Positions 25,869 through 38,429 of a stretch of DNA of 64,000 nucleotides are shown here, piece by piece. The translations under genes and the position numbers were made by a program. The notes under the pieces are model-generated. The model saw nothing but the letters and a program-made list of their open reading frames with translations. It made no database searches and was not told where the DNA came from. The DNA is taken from assembly GCA_029204225.1 (NCBI GenBank), contig CM055097.1, forward strand, positions 39,855,106 to 39,919,105, in the 5' to 3' direction. Each line of letters opens with the position of its first letter. Position 1 is the first letter of the stretch. This stretch comes from Diphasiastrum complanatum (Eukaryota > Streptophyta > Lycopodiopsida > Lycopodiales > Lycopodiaceae).

Positions 25869-26589
25869 TCTTTATGGCTCACCTTACATGGCAAAGAGGG
25901 GCATCTTTCATGTTGTTTCTTCTACAACACATTCATATATGCTTCTCTTCATTTGCTTGAAATGCTATCTTGCTTCATTGAATTTTTTGGATCTCAAAGT
26001 TCAAGAAAAGCTATACTAGTTTTGTATGATGCTTAGTATGGACATGTTTCTTTTCATTATTGACTTAGATATGTTTCCAATACTTTTTGAAAGCAAGATA
26101 TTGTATTGTCAAAAGTATGCTCTTGGTTCTAGTAAGAACAAGATTGAGCTTGGTACTCACTTTTTTTAAAATCATGTTTTCACATGTTTTGAGGCAAATT
26201 GTAAACTCCTCTTGAGATTAAGTGAAGCATCCAAAGTGGACACTTACATCCTTGAGAGAGTAACTAGCCTAGAAAAGATCAAGATAGTCTTTGATATCAA
26301 GATTAGATCCATCATGGATATAGTTCATTATATGTGGACTAGTCAAGCTAGAAAGCATAATCTTGATAATCATCATTGTTTCACATCTTATGATCTCGAT
26401 CCTTATGAGGCTTGGAAGCCTCAGATTTCTCTATTTATGGTGCATCCATCATGCAAGTGGAACTTTCAAAGCAAAGATCATCATCAAGCATGGAGGAAGC
26501 CCACGATCATTGTGGCATATTGGTGGAGCACTCTTCAAAGGCATTGGCAAGAGATCTCTACCAAAGAGATCTTATCATGGATATGGTGA
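25865..26589 (+). pseudogene. Domain X region of B2
   Basis: In pieces across frames: WLTLHGKEGHLSC, SSRKAILVLYDA, then CKLLLRLSEASKVDTYILE and an ending KEILSWIW with stop at 26589. These are the same ordered blocks as in element E and B1. A C-terminal Trp-rich stretch (WRKPTIIVAYWWSTLQRHW) is conserved between B1 and B2. Several frameshifts make this copy non-functional. Confidence 0.65.
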
Positions 26590-26712
26590 GGGTGCTGCTA
26601 TGATGGATCCCTTGGCTGATCTTCACTTCTTATGCATACCAAAGGATCCACTCAAAAAGACTTACAATATTCTCAAGTGATCTCGTACCTTTCCAAGCTA
26701 TTTTTTGAGGAG

Positions 26713-27533
26713 TGTGAGAAATTGGCAAAAATCTAGCTTGGTATTTTTTATGATAGAAGTTTGTAAGTGAATCTCACATGTGTGGAGGATGTTCCCATGT
26801 GTGGATAATTGTAAAGTAAATAAAAATATTTGATATAGGGGTCTCATAGAATTTCATAGTCAAGCATTTAGGTGTAGGATGTTGATAGGGTCAAATTTGG
26901 CATAGATGGCAAATTATCCATTTCCACTTGTAATGCCACTATTGAGCCAAATAGAGTAGGAGGCCAAACTTGTGCCAATTAGAGTGTAGACAAGTGTAAT
27001 GCTTTTGTTTGATGAAGTTTAAGAGGTCCAATAGGATTTAGAGGTGGAACCATGAGTCCAATAGAATTTGAGGTTTGCTTGAAAATGGTCCAATAGAATT
27101 TAGAGGTGCATGGATCAATGGTCCAATAGGATTAAGAGGTGGAAAAATGTGGTCCAATCATAGCTAAGCATAGTGGTAGCTCATGGATCTACTAGTATCA
27201 TTGTACTCCTCATTTGGATCTAATTGATTTTGGAGATTGAGTGGATTTTGAGTGTTATTGGATTTCTAGCTTTCTCTCTCTACCCGAGAGCTATTGATGA
27301 TTTTCTCTCTCTACCCGAGGAGAGCAGCTTGTTTTTACTTAGATTACTTTTGGAACACTTGCCACATGTGTGAGTGAGAGTTGGAAGTGATTGAATGCAT
27401 GTAGTAGTGTGTTTTTGTCATAGGATCTAAGATTGATCTTGAATATCAATCTAGTCTTGATCTCAGTGCATCTACACACCTTAGGAGATCACAAGTACAT
27501 GTAGTGGACAATCCACACGTGTGAAATCAAACA
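26713..27533 (+). repeat. 3' LTR of B2
   Basis: Full-length B-family LTR, TGTGAGAAATTGG to CACACGTGTGAAATCAAACA. It is preceded by TTTTTTGAGGAG as in B1. Confidence 0.9.
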
Positions 27534-28530
27534 GGACTCCTTGTTAGATGTATAACAGAAGTGTTGTCCATATACAATGTCAACGGTTCGTTGGTGCTCT
27601 CTCCCAATCCATCTAGGAAATATTTGAGCCATGTCAGCTCATTAGCCATCTTGGCTGCAGCAACATACTCTGTCTCACAAGAAGATTGGGCGGTTATTGT
27701 CTGCTTCCTACTGACCTAAATGACATCTGCATCTGCTGTGATGGTACAGCCTTCTGAGATGCTCTTGGAGTCATCTTTGATTGATGCCCAGCTCGCATCA
27801 CTGTAGGACTTCACCCGGAATCCCACGTCACGAAAATAGCAAAGCCCATAGTCCTTTGTATGTTGTAGGCATTGTAGGATCCTCTTGGAAATTTTCCAGT
27901 GTATAGGTCTTGGATTTATGTTGAACTGGCTCAATCTGAACATTGTGTAAGCATTGTCTGGCCTCGTATTGTCTGCCAAGTACATTAAACAAATAAGTCT
28001 TCTGTAAGGCTTATGCTACATCGTTTCCCATTCTACATCATCTCTGGGATAGTCTTCATTTGTTAGTACTATGCTAGGAATCATCAGAGTATTCACTCTC
28101 TTGCAATCAACCATGTGAAAATCATCATTAATTTTTTGAATGTATCTTTATTGGTGTAGATACAATCTACCATCTTCAAGATCTCTATCAATCTGCAAGC
28201 CCATGTAGCATTTTGCTTCTCCTAGGTCTGATATGTCAAAGTGCCTTAAAATATCCTCTTTCATCTGTGCAATGAGTGTGTCGCTCTTTGACAAATTAGT
28301 GTGTCATCAACATAGACACCAATAATGATTAATTCACTATCTACGATCTTTACATAAATTTTGTAATCTGCCATTAAAGGCTGGAAGCCTAAGGATCTGA
28401 GTGCGTGATCCTTCTTCTTGTATCATTGCCTGGCAGACTGTTTTATTTTGTAGATGTTTCTGTGCATTTTGCAAGCATAGTTAGCAAATGACTTACAGGT
28501 AAAAACAGGTGGTTAGTCCATGTGCTGACC
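27534..28530 (-). pseudogene. Reverse transcriptase (C-terminal half) and RNase H of F
   Basis: It resumes at a degraded YMDQPPVF, then YKIKQSARQ, GVYVDDTLI (catalytic YVDD, near 28,300), AKCYMGLQID, and YLADNTRPD near 27,980. RNase H SYSDASWASIKDD and MDNTSVIHLT follow until the cut at 27,534. The fingers subdomain (VFK.K..DG...KARLV-type) is missing. Confidence 0.8.
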
Positions 28531-28741
28531 TATCTGTTATGTACTTGACAAGTTGCCTTCTTTCTCTGCTAGATCTCCTTGGAGATGGTGCAGGTTAGCG
28601 ACTACTTTGCCTTTGTCTTTTCTATTGACATTAGAACCATCGTGTGTTGTAGGTGTTCTGGATACAGCCTGCATGTCGGGTTGTTCATCATCTGAACTGT
28701 CACTCAGTTCATTCAGAGTTTGAACATCTTGATTTAGATGC

Positions 28742-30150
28742 TCAGGGTCTGCTCCCTCTATCAGTGTGGGTAGGTTGTAGTACTGTTTGTTGAGAGCCAA
28801 TTGGATCTTCGCCAGCCATCGTTCTTCCTTTGAACTTGACGTCTCTGATAGTCTTTACTTCATTGCTTTCTTGTATGTAGATCCTATTATAGTATAATGA
28901 TGGTACATCATAGCCTACTAAGAATCCTTGCTCCACCTTCTCATCCAGCTTCTTTCTCTTCTTGTCTAGAATGTGTGCATATGCCACATATTCAAAGATA
29001 CGTACGTGAGCTAGATTTGGCTTGTTGTCCCACCAAACTTCATGTGGAGTAGTGTGAGAAATGCCTAATTTTTCTATCATGTTCTGTAGGTAGGTAGCCA
29101 TAGCTACTACTTCAACCCATAAAGATTTTGATGCCTTTGAGTAGGCCATCATGTATCTTGCTGCTTCCATGAGAGTCTTGTTCTTCCTCTCTACAAGACC
29201 ATTGTGTTGTAGTGTGTATGTTTCAGTCTTCTTGTGAAAGATGTCGCGGCTGCTACATAAATCAACAAATCGGTTGGAGATGGATTTTCTACCTCTGTCT
29301 GTTCGTATCTACTTGACTTTCTTATTGGTCCATTTCTCTGCCCAGTTTACAAACTCTGTAAACTTGTCAAGTGCCTCTGACTTGTTGTGGATGACGTAGA
29401 CAACATCAAATTTACTGAAATCATCAATGAAAGTGATGTAGTATCTCGATCCTCCCACAGAGACCACATCAAAGGATCCACAAATGTCCGAATATATCAA
29501 CTCCAGAAGCTGTGTCGCTTTGAAGGAGTCCTTTGTAAAGGTTGTACGGAACATCTTGTCTTTGTGGCATGCATCGTAGGATGTCAGACTAGTTACATAT
29601 TTGATGCTGACACCGGTGAAAGCACTGTGTTGGCTAGCTTTATACAAGGCCAATGTGTTCATATGGCATAGTCTCCTATGTCATAGAATGTCCATAGACT
29701 CATGGATTTGATGAGCTTGCTCTATAGGTAGGCGTATCTTCAGATGATACAGGTTGCCTTTATGTCTGCCTTGCGTGATGAGGGTACTGGTGCTGGCATC
29801 AACCACGTTGCATGCTTCATCCGTGAATGTCACACACATGCCTGCATCTACTATCCTTGCAACAGATAGTAGATCCTTTTATAATGTAGGCACGTACAAG
29901 ACGCATGAAAGAAAAAAAAAAGAATAGCCTTCTGTTCTTTCCATTGGTGTTCAGCCATACTACTCTAGTTCTAGTGGTGTTCAGCCATAGCACTCCAGTT
30001 CCATTAGTGTTCAGCCATAACACTCCAATTCCGCTCACTTCGTGTTGCGAGCCATCTCCCAGAATGATGTATCTAGAGGAGTCTCTATCAAAAGTCAGCT
30101 ATCATTTGTCTTGTTGTCACAAAATGTGACGTAGCACCTGAGTCAAGAAT
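28742..30150 (-). pseudogene. Protease and integrase of element F
   Basis: Protease motif ILDSGATSHF near 30,150-30,110 keeps the active DSG. A GAG-pre-integrase (TLALYKASQHSAFTG) and integrase follow: LIYSDICGSFDVVSVGGS (first catalytic Asp), YYITFIDDFSKF, and after a break EAARYMMAYSKASKSLW, ATYLQNMIEKLG and HVRIFEYVAYAHI. The stretch with the second catalytic Asp and the Glu (29,170-29,300) is broken by stops. Confidence 0.75.
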
Positions 30151-30326
30151 AACGTAGCACATACATTTGTACACATATAGGCGAATGGATATTGATTGAC
30201 TCGTTCTTCACCCATCTTGAGATTTTTTGTTCCTCCACGTATGATTGAGCTGCTGGAGCTCTCCTTCCTTCCTTATGCCTTCTTATTCCTTGGATTCTAT
30301 TAACAATCCATGGCAGCATGACCCTT

Positions 30327-31150
30327 CTTGTGACAGTGTACACATTCAATCTTTGGATTTAGCCAACATTTATCCACAGTGTGGCTGTCACGTATACATC
30401 TGACGTAGGTCTTCTTCTCACCATCTTGCTGCTTATTCTTTCTCCTTCCTTTCGATCTTCCTTCTTCATATCCCTCTCTTTGTTGGTTCTAATCTCCCCT
30501 TCGGTTTGACTCCCTCTTAGGCTGAGGCTTCTTCTTTGGTTGTTCTCTGTTGTCAATGATAGCCTTTTCGAAGGTCATTTCAGGATCTTTGGCCAGCAAG
30601 GTTCGAGAAGTCTGGAACGATCTTGGTAGGGAGCATAGTAGATACATGAGCTGCTTTTCTTGTGACACTGCATGCTCTATTCCGTCATTGTGTAGTGATA
30701 AGAATAGATTCTTCATCTTTCTTATGAAACTCGTGAGATCCTTCCCATCCCACCTTAGATAGGTAAGCTGATCTTCCAAATGTATTATTTGATTGTGTGA
30801 CTTGGTCTGAAATCTAGTGATGAGTGCATCCCACATCTCTCTTGCGCTAGATATGGATGCAAGATCAAGAGTGATGCTATCTTCGATGGAAGAAGATATG
30901 AATGCTATTGCTTTGTCATTCTTTTCTTTCCACTTCGATGGAAGAAGATATGACTGCTATTGCTTTGTCATTCTTTTCTTTCCACTCACGAAGTTCCTTG
31001 TCTGTGCTGCCAGACATCTCTTCGATGCCGTCCACTCAGGGCCATAAAGTTTCTCCTCTCAAGATGAGGAAAGTCTTTACCTTTTAGGCCAAGAAATTTG
31101 ACCCGTCTATCTCTAGAATTGTGCATATCTTAGAATGAATGCTGCTGATG
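30327..31150 (-). pseudogene. gag of element F with zinc knuckles
   Basis: The capsid region includes MWDALITRFQTKS, YLRWDGKDL and YLLCSLPRSFQTSRTLLAKD, typical of copia gag. The first knuckle has lost its first cysteine (YVRCIRDSHTVDKC); the second (CVHCHKKGHAAMDC) keeps CX2CX4HX4C. A 52-base tandem duplication at 30,882-30,985 shifts or extends the N-terminal part. Confidence 0.75.
30882..30985 (-). repeat. 52-bp tandem duplication in gag of F
   Basis: Units 30882-30933 and 30934-30985 both start TTCGATGGAAGAAGATATGA and end TTTCTTTCCAC, with one mismatch seen. As 52 is not a multiple of three, it breaks the gag frame. Confidence 0.9.
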
Positions 31151-31286
31151 GAAGCCATCGTTTAAATAACTTGGCTTTGAGAACCTTAACGCTCTGATAC
31201 CACTATTGGAACCTCTGAATCATAATTTTGAAACCTATTCTACCTAGATAGAATCGAACTCTTAGCCACAGCTATTGTTGTGCACT

Positions 31287-31415
31287 AAGACATTAGAGGA
31301 GTTCTAAATCCAAAAAAGACCTTTTGTAGATATTCTTTTTATATTTTTTTCTCAAATTTTGCTTACACATGGACCAATCAAAACACTCAAATTTGAAATT
31401 TATGTAACGTAGCTC
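31287..31415 (+). repeat. MITE-like terminal segment
   Basis: CATTAGAGGAGTTCTAAATC, a GACCTTTTGTAGATATTC block, ACACATGGACCAATCAAAAC and CTCAAATTTGAAATTTATG match the right end of the 40.1-40.45 kb MITE in reverse. A GACCTTATAAGAAATGCC block at about 32,620 (reversed) could be the opposite end. Confidence 0.5.
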
Positions 31416-31524
31416 ATTAAAATTTAAGTTAAAAAAAAAAAAAAAGGCTTTCTTAATGATGCTATAATTTAACATTGGGGGTAGGCCGCAAGCATGACAA
31501 TATGACTTAAAAATAGTTTAGCTT

Positions 31525-32487
<963 letters not shown>

Positions 32488-33310
32488 GGTTATACTATTT
32501 GTTGTGAACTACAAATGGTAATGTACATAGAATGGTTAAGCATCGAAAATAGTGTGGGCAAAAAATGAATTTCTTTTGGTAATTCACATTGATAAACTTT
32601 GTCAATCTATGTGGCATTTCTTATAAGGTCTATCCTCTTCCAAGGTATAGACTGACACTGCAAATCCCATGTAAGTTTATGAATAGTAGATATTGTTTAA
32701 TAACAGCGAAAATATATCTACTGTAAGCAAGCATCAAAATCATTTACAGACTACACACCATAGACAGAATGTCGCAACTCTATTTTCAGAAATAAATATA
32801 CAACAACATTTTCAAGTGTTGTCTGTTTCCCAGATCAGCGCGTCAGCGCAAGAGAGGTATTCTCTCTTATGAAGAACTAGCTACTGCTAATTCTATATTT
32901 GTTTGTGTGACAACGTGTGTCTACTACTGCATGACTAACACTGACGCATGAAAACGACCAACTCATCTCTCTCATTCATCCCGTCAATGTAGGAACAGAG
33001 AAAAAGAAATTCTGCTAATCATTTGATTACAAGAAACTAGTTAAACTAGTTCTAACGACTTCTAGTCATCCGTGGATTCCGTTCTCCATGCTAGTACTTC
33101 GTTGATCTTCCATGGTACTTGAGTCGTGAAGATCCTTGCTTTTGCAGCCGTCTGTGAATCATATGTGACTGCAATCATTTCCTTGCAGTGTCTCTACAGT
33201 CGTGAAGGGAGCGTGAGGCCTTTGTCAAGCAATCGCAGACAGACCATAGTAGGGACTTCTGTAGTGCTCGGGCGGTTCGTCTCTTTGAGAGGAGAGAACC
33301 GTTGTAAATC
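32488..33310. other. No gene seen
   Basis: AT-rich sequence with scattered short frames. No domain or clear repeat match was recognised, apart from the MITE-like block near 32,600-32,640. Confidence 0.35.
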
Positions 33311-33840
33311 ATAAGTGTTGACTTTACGGTGGCCTTCGGTCAGCTTCCTTCGTGGACTACTTCATGTTTACTTCGTAGGTGACCGCAAGCACCAGCTTGG
33401 CGGTTGCCTTTAGCTTACTTCGCATTGGACCATAGGCTGTTGGACTCGTACGCTTCGGCTCCGGTCTATTGCCTTGGTCTTCGTATGTGGACCACAAGTG
33501 TTGACTTGTGATTTCCTTCGGTTTGGTTTCAGTTCGTTGCCTTGAACATTGAAACCGTTTGTAGGTCGTATGTGAGGCTCCTTCGGTAGCCTTCAGTCTT
33601 CATTAGTTGACCACAATTGGGCACTTGTAGCTTCCTTCGGTTTGCCTTGGTTTTGTAATGAACTATATGCTTTGCTTCGCGGTGGCCTTTATTGCCTTTG
33701 TTGAAGCTGTTGGCAAGACTTAGCGGTTGCATGCGGTGGATTTCGTTGAAGTCGTTTGCATTGTAGTTGTGGTTGTTTACGATTTCTGCCTGTGGGCAAT
33801 TCCCGTGTATTTCTGTAGGTAAGGCTTGTTGGCCCTTTAC
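33311..33840 (+). repeat. Duplicated segment copy 2 (intact, holds the empty CACTA site)
   Basis: Matches 21,711-21,821 plus 24,753-25,152 as one continuous sequence. GCA at 33422-33424 is the unduplicated target of the CACTA-like element. Nature unknown; it is rich in TTCGG and CCTTCG motifs and may be part of an LTR or an untranslated leader. Confidence 0.85.
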
Positions 33841-33897
33841 ATGTATCTCTATAGGTTTTGGACCATAAGCTAGCAATGCTTTGTGGGTAGAAACTTC

Positions 33898-35373
33898 ATG
33901 TTTCTTCAAAATAGAATCCCAATCACCTCCTCATCTTCTTGCTCCCTAGAGGCCTCCTCAGAAGGTTACTTCTCCCAAACAACAGATAACCCAAGAGGAG
34001 CTCGATAACATCACTAGCACCTCTATAGATAGTATATCTAAATCTCTTCAAGTCCTTTTACAACTTATTGTGAGAATACCATACAAGCTTAGTCAGATAT
34101 ATTTTGATTCCGATCATTATAATGAATACGGGTACTATTTAGCCCAAAGAATAGATACTCTCAGCAATTATTTTGACTTTTTTTAATTCAAGATAGCACT
34201 AGAAGCTTCTTAATTGGTCAAAAATTTTATGAGGATGTTGAGATACCGTATGCAATCGTCAAAGCTAGTCAAAAAATTTTGCAGCACGTCATCAGACTCA
34301 ATTTCCTACGAGACAATTTTGTCATGAGTCCATTTTTTATGACAATATTCAGCGCAAAGGAGGCCAATTTTGAGAAGGTTATATACTTTATTGAGTGTAG
34401 TCTAATGGCAAAAATTTATTTGATTTCTTATGAAAATAAGTAAGTGTTTTTGGTTGAGCATTGTCGATTTTTTATTTTGATGTTTATATGTCTTTTTATA
34501 TTGATTCTAATTTTATTTTTAATGTTGCAGCCGTCATTGGAGCTTGAATATTCCGTCAAAGTAAATAAATGAGTATCAAATTTTCTATGTGCAAAAATAA
34601 ATTCAGCTGACAATACACATAGAGAATTTGATTATTTGCTTCCAATAACCATCAAGCAAATACCGACAACTGCCACATCTATTGGCAAAATAAAAATGAA
34701 ATCTATTCAGGTAGATATTATTGCTAATTTGAATCTTTTCTGGATTTAAATTTTTCATCGTTTTGTGCAAAAAATATTTGTCATAATGTTAATGTCTACA
34801 GTCTGTATATCAGAATGATTCTTTCATCTGTGCATGGTTTGTGTTGTACAAGACAAAGCTATTTTTTGAATGGTATAATCTACAAATAGACTTGATTTAT
34901 ATAAGGTAATATTGTTTTTTCTAATTTGGCATTGGTAGAATAATTCATTTGATATTTCTGTCATTTAAATCCCTATTTCTTTAGTATCATTTTTATTAAA
35001 TTGCTCATCCATCTTATTGCTAATGAAAATCTACTCTTGAACCGTACAACTACGATGAAGTGTACAGATTGCGACAAGAGTTGATAAAGATTTTGGTTTC
35101 AAATGGTAAAAGTTTTGTTCCAAAAATTGAGAACCCGAAAGATGGAGAAAAAAAAAAAAAAAAAAAGCTACTCTTGTTCTAACAGCCTTCAAGGTGACCC
35201 AGGATGCAGATATTATAATATATGATCAACATGGTATTAAAGTCCTCTCCAATTAAGAGAAAGGAGAAATAACATGAAAGGAGATTGTAGTTTTTGAACC
35301 TTCTAGTACTGAAATAGCACAAGAGGCAGCAATTTTACAAGATGCTTCTCTTAGTACAGAAGAAAATACATAA
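33898..35373 (+). pseudogene. P4 copy 2: body of the P4 gene without the histone part
   Basis: A Pro-rich start (near 33,930) leads into ITQEELDNITSTSIDSISK, then after a frameshift near 34,185 SFLIGQKFYEDVEIPY and MSPFFMTIFSAKEANFEK, to a donor GTAAGT at 34440. Exon 2, 34531-34710 (PSLELEYSVKVNK, KINSADNTH, one TGA), exon 3, 34802-34905 (QNDSFICAWFVLY, LFFEWYNLQ) and the last exon (VYRLRQELIKIL, then an A-rich run, TAFKVTQDADIIIYD) to 35373 match P4 copy 1 block by block. No H3 motif lies upstream; the 33.3-kb repeat is there instead, so the 5' part is lost or was never present. Product unknown. Confidence 0.7.
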
Positions 35374-35533
35374 AAAATTATTGAATAGAGAATCTTAATT
35401 TTATACGATTTCAAGTATACATATACATGTATATATTACTATCAAAAGGTAGATACAATCTTACATGTACACAATCCACTTTTGGGATTTCCATTGATAT
35501 AAATACGGATTGTTACTGGATTTGGCCAAAAAC

Positions 35534-35707
35534 CCCTTTTAAATTGAGAATGTACATGGATTCATAAAAGAAGATTCCACTATTAGCCTAGGTCTTTTGC
35601 AATTCTACCTTTGTATTGCGATTGTCCAATATCCGTGGGTACTACATCCAATACACCTGCAAGAAATCCAACTGGCTCCCAATCATTTATATTGGATGGA
35701 TATAAAT
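35534..35707 (-). pseudogene. P2 copy 2: single exon fragment
   Basis: After an acceptor CTTGTAG (minus), the exon reads LYPSNINDWEP, VLDVVPTDIGQSQYKGR and GIFFYESMYIL, ending at a GT donor. Length 174 versus 173 bases in copy 1. It is tail-to-tail with P4 copy 2, mirroring the 2-5 kb arrangement. Downstream exons are absent. Confidence 0.75.
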
Positions 35708-35739
35708 CTACAAGAGAAGAATGATCATATTAGCTCTTT

Positions 35740-36663
35740 AAAAAAAAAATGAAAGAAATGAAAGAAACAAAAGTGCAATTATTATATCAGTACTCACAAT
35801 TGCTTTTTCTATGATCTTGACAATGTAGTCCTTGCTCATTTATCTCTAAATGCATATAGGAGCATGATATTAGGGTTTCTATTGGTCCACATGGCAATGC
35901 AAATGAGAGAGAAAAAAAAAAAGACATCTTTTTCAAAGGCTCTCATCGGGCTCTAATTTTCTCCGATGCGAGTTGAATTTGAGAGAGAATGTGAAAAACT
36001 ATTCAAATTTGGCAAATATCAACTTGAGGCCAACTACTTAAGACAAAAGTTTTTTTTTGTATCCAGGCCAAAGTGTGGCTGTTCACACATGTGAAATTAG
36101 TGGGATAAGGTTGAGAAAGTTTATATTTCCTTTATATAGTCACATTTTCCATTTCTAGCATAAAACTAGTGGATAATGCTAAAACTAGTCAGATCTAGAG
36201 TCCATTGAGTTTTTGGATGGTTGAGATTAGGGACACTTGGACCTGCTTTGAAAGCCCTATTGCGACCGACTACTGCTATAAATAGTAGGTCATTTATCAT
36301 TTTCGCAAAGCTTGTATATATCTATTTTGGTAAAGAGACTCGAGGTGGAGATTTCTCTCTACATTGTGTGATTTCTCTACATTGTCCTTGCTTGATTAAA
36401 TAGTTTGATTAAGACTTGCTTTGTATTCATCTCATAAATGAAGTGCTTTCTGTTATTCGACATATTTATAGGTTTAAAATAGGTTTCTAATCATATTTGA
36501 TTTACTGGAAGTGATAGATCATTTAGATGTGTTTACATCTTGACTAGGTTTCATATTAAGAGATTGTGTAAGGCAATTTTAGGTTTGTTCCTTTATGCAT
36601 GAAAATTTTTAAAAAAAAACTAACCACTACTACAAAAAGCCTCACATAAACAATGTGAGTAAT

Positions 36664-36698
<35 letters not shown>

Positions 36699-37740
36699 CA
36701 CACATGTATGTATATACACATTTAAAATATGTTATATTGTTGGAATTGACACAACTATTATCTGTTGAACTTCGAAATTTAAATAAGTCCCAAAATGAGA
36801 AAAGTCATTCAGATTCATAAACTTCATAAAAGATTGTCGAACTATACTTCACTTGACAATTTGACAAATAGAGAGGTGTCAGAATTGTTATGACAAAGGA
36901 ATTAAAAAGTTTAAAATCATCTTAGACAACCTGTTTCAGGATTCTTTGAAAAGAAACATTTGAGTTAGAGAGAAGAGAGTCTTTTAGTACGGTTAAAAAA
37001 ACATTTTCTAGAGTGTTGCACCCCGTGACAGTTCTTCATAATTGAATCTAGATGCAACATGTGCAGTCACAATTGATGTGTCCTAGTACTGGTCGGTTGC
37101 TGTTTGAAATAAGTACCCATTTCACCACATAAACAAAGTTAAGAACCATCCAAAGGGCAAAGTAGTCAGATGAATGGCGTCAGAACCATCCACGGGGCAG
37201 GCAGGTGTCGATAATCGCTACTATTTGTTGGAGATGTGATGCATCATGAGCCTACGACGCCTGGAAAATAGAACTTCGGTGACTAGAGCCATTGACTATA
37301 CGACATCAACAACTCTGCTGCCAAGTTCCGTGGTCGGTTGCCATCAATTGGACTCGCCATCATTGAAAAATGTAGCAGGAATTGATTTTGAATGCTTTGA
37401 AAAAGAGGAGCCTGGAGGGGAGCGTCAACCAGCAGTTGAAACGTGAATCAATACACATTCCAGAGGCAGATCGAGATGAAATTTGGGATTTTTTTGTGTC
37501 ACATGTCTTGGGATTTGACGTTGACAATCGAAGATACGATCCAAACTTAAATATTTAAATTTGAACACGCTTTATGACTCACGATCCAAGTATCCTATGA
37601 AACTACTTTATAATTTCAACTCTTTGTGCAACTTTGTGAAAAAAAATTTGGCAATAAGCTAAGCATTGCTGTTTTCTTATGTGCAAAATCACAATAGCTT
37701 AAAAAAATACATCTATCATTCAAAAGTAATGTGAGGATAC
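35740..37740. other. No gene seen
   Basis: AT-rich sequence with a poly-A stretch, a TTCACACATGTGAAATTAG motif near 36,085 as in the LTRs here, and TATAAATAGTAGG near 36,280. These could mark a decayed solo LTR, but no second copy is present to prove it. A 66-codon frame at 37,246-37,446 is higher in GC but unrecognised. Confidence 0.3.
36666..36694. repeat. (AC)n microsatellite
   Basis: About 14 AC units followed by ATGTACACACATGTATG. Confidence 0.95.
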
Positions 37741-37779
37741 TTAATCTTGATGCAAGATGCAAAAAAGCTCAATCCTTGG

Positions 37780-38420
37780 TGCTCCTATGAATCGCTTTAT
37801 AAAATTATAATGTATGGAAAATTTCTATAGCAATCCCAAAGCTTTGTTGATGTATCGATTTTGAATATATGTTGCAGTAGCTATTGCTTCTACCCAAAAT
37901 TGCTAAGGAAGTGAAGCATGTACTAGCATACACTTAGCACTCTCTATGAGAGTTCAATTATTTTTCTCAACAATTCCATTTGATTGGGGAGATTAACTTG
38001 TAGTGAATTGTTGTTGTATCCCTTGTGCCTTGTAGTAAGTGGATATGGATTTTCCTCCTCAAATAATTCAAAGAGCCTTTAGCTTCCTTGAGGTTTGGTT
38101 TTTTGCCGATTCTTTGAACTGCTGAATGCTTTATATTTCTTTTGTAGAAAATAACTAAGTGACTATTCTTTGAGAATAATCATTAATAAATGTTAGGAAG
38201 TATTTTGCTCACCCTATGGAAGAAGTATGCATAGGCCCACAAATATCAACATGGACAAGATCCAATTTATGTACACAAGGTTGTTTTTTTGGTAATATGT
38301 AGTGGCAATTATAGAGGAAAACTAACTAAAAAAAAAAATGACACACCATGCTAGGAGGCCTTTACATAGCAATATGGTGGCAAAGATAACTAAGTCATGC
38401 ATGAGGAAGTTTGTTGATTT
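37780..38420 (-). pseudogene. Copia integrase fragment
   Basis: Minus-strand pieces read NGIVEKNN, LIESAKCMLVHASLP, FWVEAIATATYIQNR (after the catalytic Glu of a copia integrase) and, upstream, LDLVHVDICGP and FLTFINDYSQ-like text. The 38,180-38,420 part is a reverse copy of 51,790-52,030. Multiple stops. Confidence 0.75.
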
Positions 38421-38429
38421 TGATATGGT

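Larger units (their letters stand above)
25153..27533 (+). mobile_element. Element B2: rearranged copy of the B-family LTR element
   Basis: The left LTR starts TGTGAGAAATTGG at 25153 but breaks off near 25,367. It is joined, through a repeated ACAAATTATCCATTTC, to internal sequence equivalent to 60,271 of B1, so the primer site, gag and protease are missing. The right LTR (26713-27533) is full length and ends GTGAAATCAAACA. There is no matching target duplication (ACTTG versus GGACT). The left flank is the 33.3-kb-type repeat and the right flank is the cut RNase H gene of F, so the ends come from a recombination, not a simple insertion. Confidence 0.85.
27534..31202 (-). mobile_element. Element F: truncated Ty1/copia element
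   Basis: A minus-strand primer site TGGTATCAGAGC lies at 31202-31191. Reading leftward, gag, two zinc knuckles, protease, integrase, the second half of reverse transcriptase and part of RNase H follow in copia order. The RNase H frame is cut in MDNTSVIHLT at 27,534, where the B2 LTR begins, so the 3' LTR is gone. The first half of reverse transcriptase is deleted near 28,530. Domains match the 41-46 kb element closely, so the two are sister families. The 5' LTR should lie beyond 31,203 but its extent is not clear. Confidence 0.85.

Noticed and set aside
36060-36420. Possible solo LTR with CACATGTG, TATAAATA and CTCTCTACATTG
   Set aside because: No second copy, no TG..CA borders or target duplication could be shown.
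37246-37446. 66-codon plus-strand frame with higher GC
   Set aside because: No known domain, no second copy and no splice context; left unassigned.
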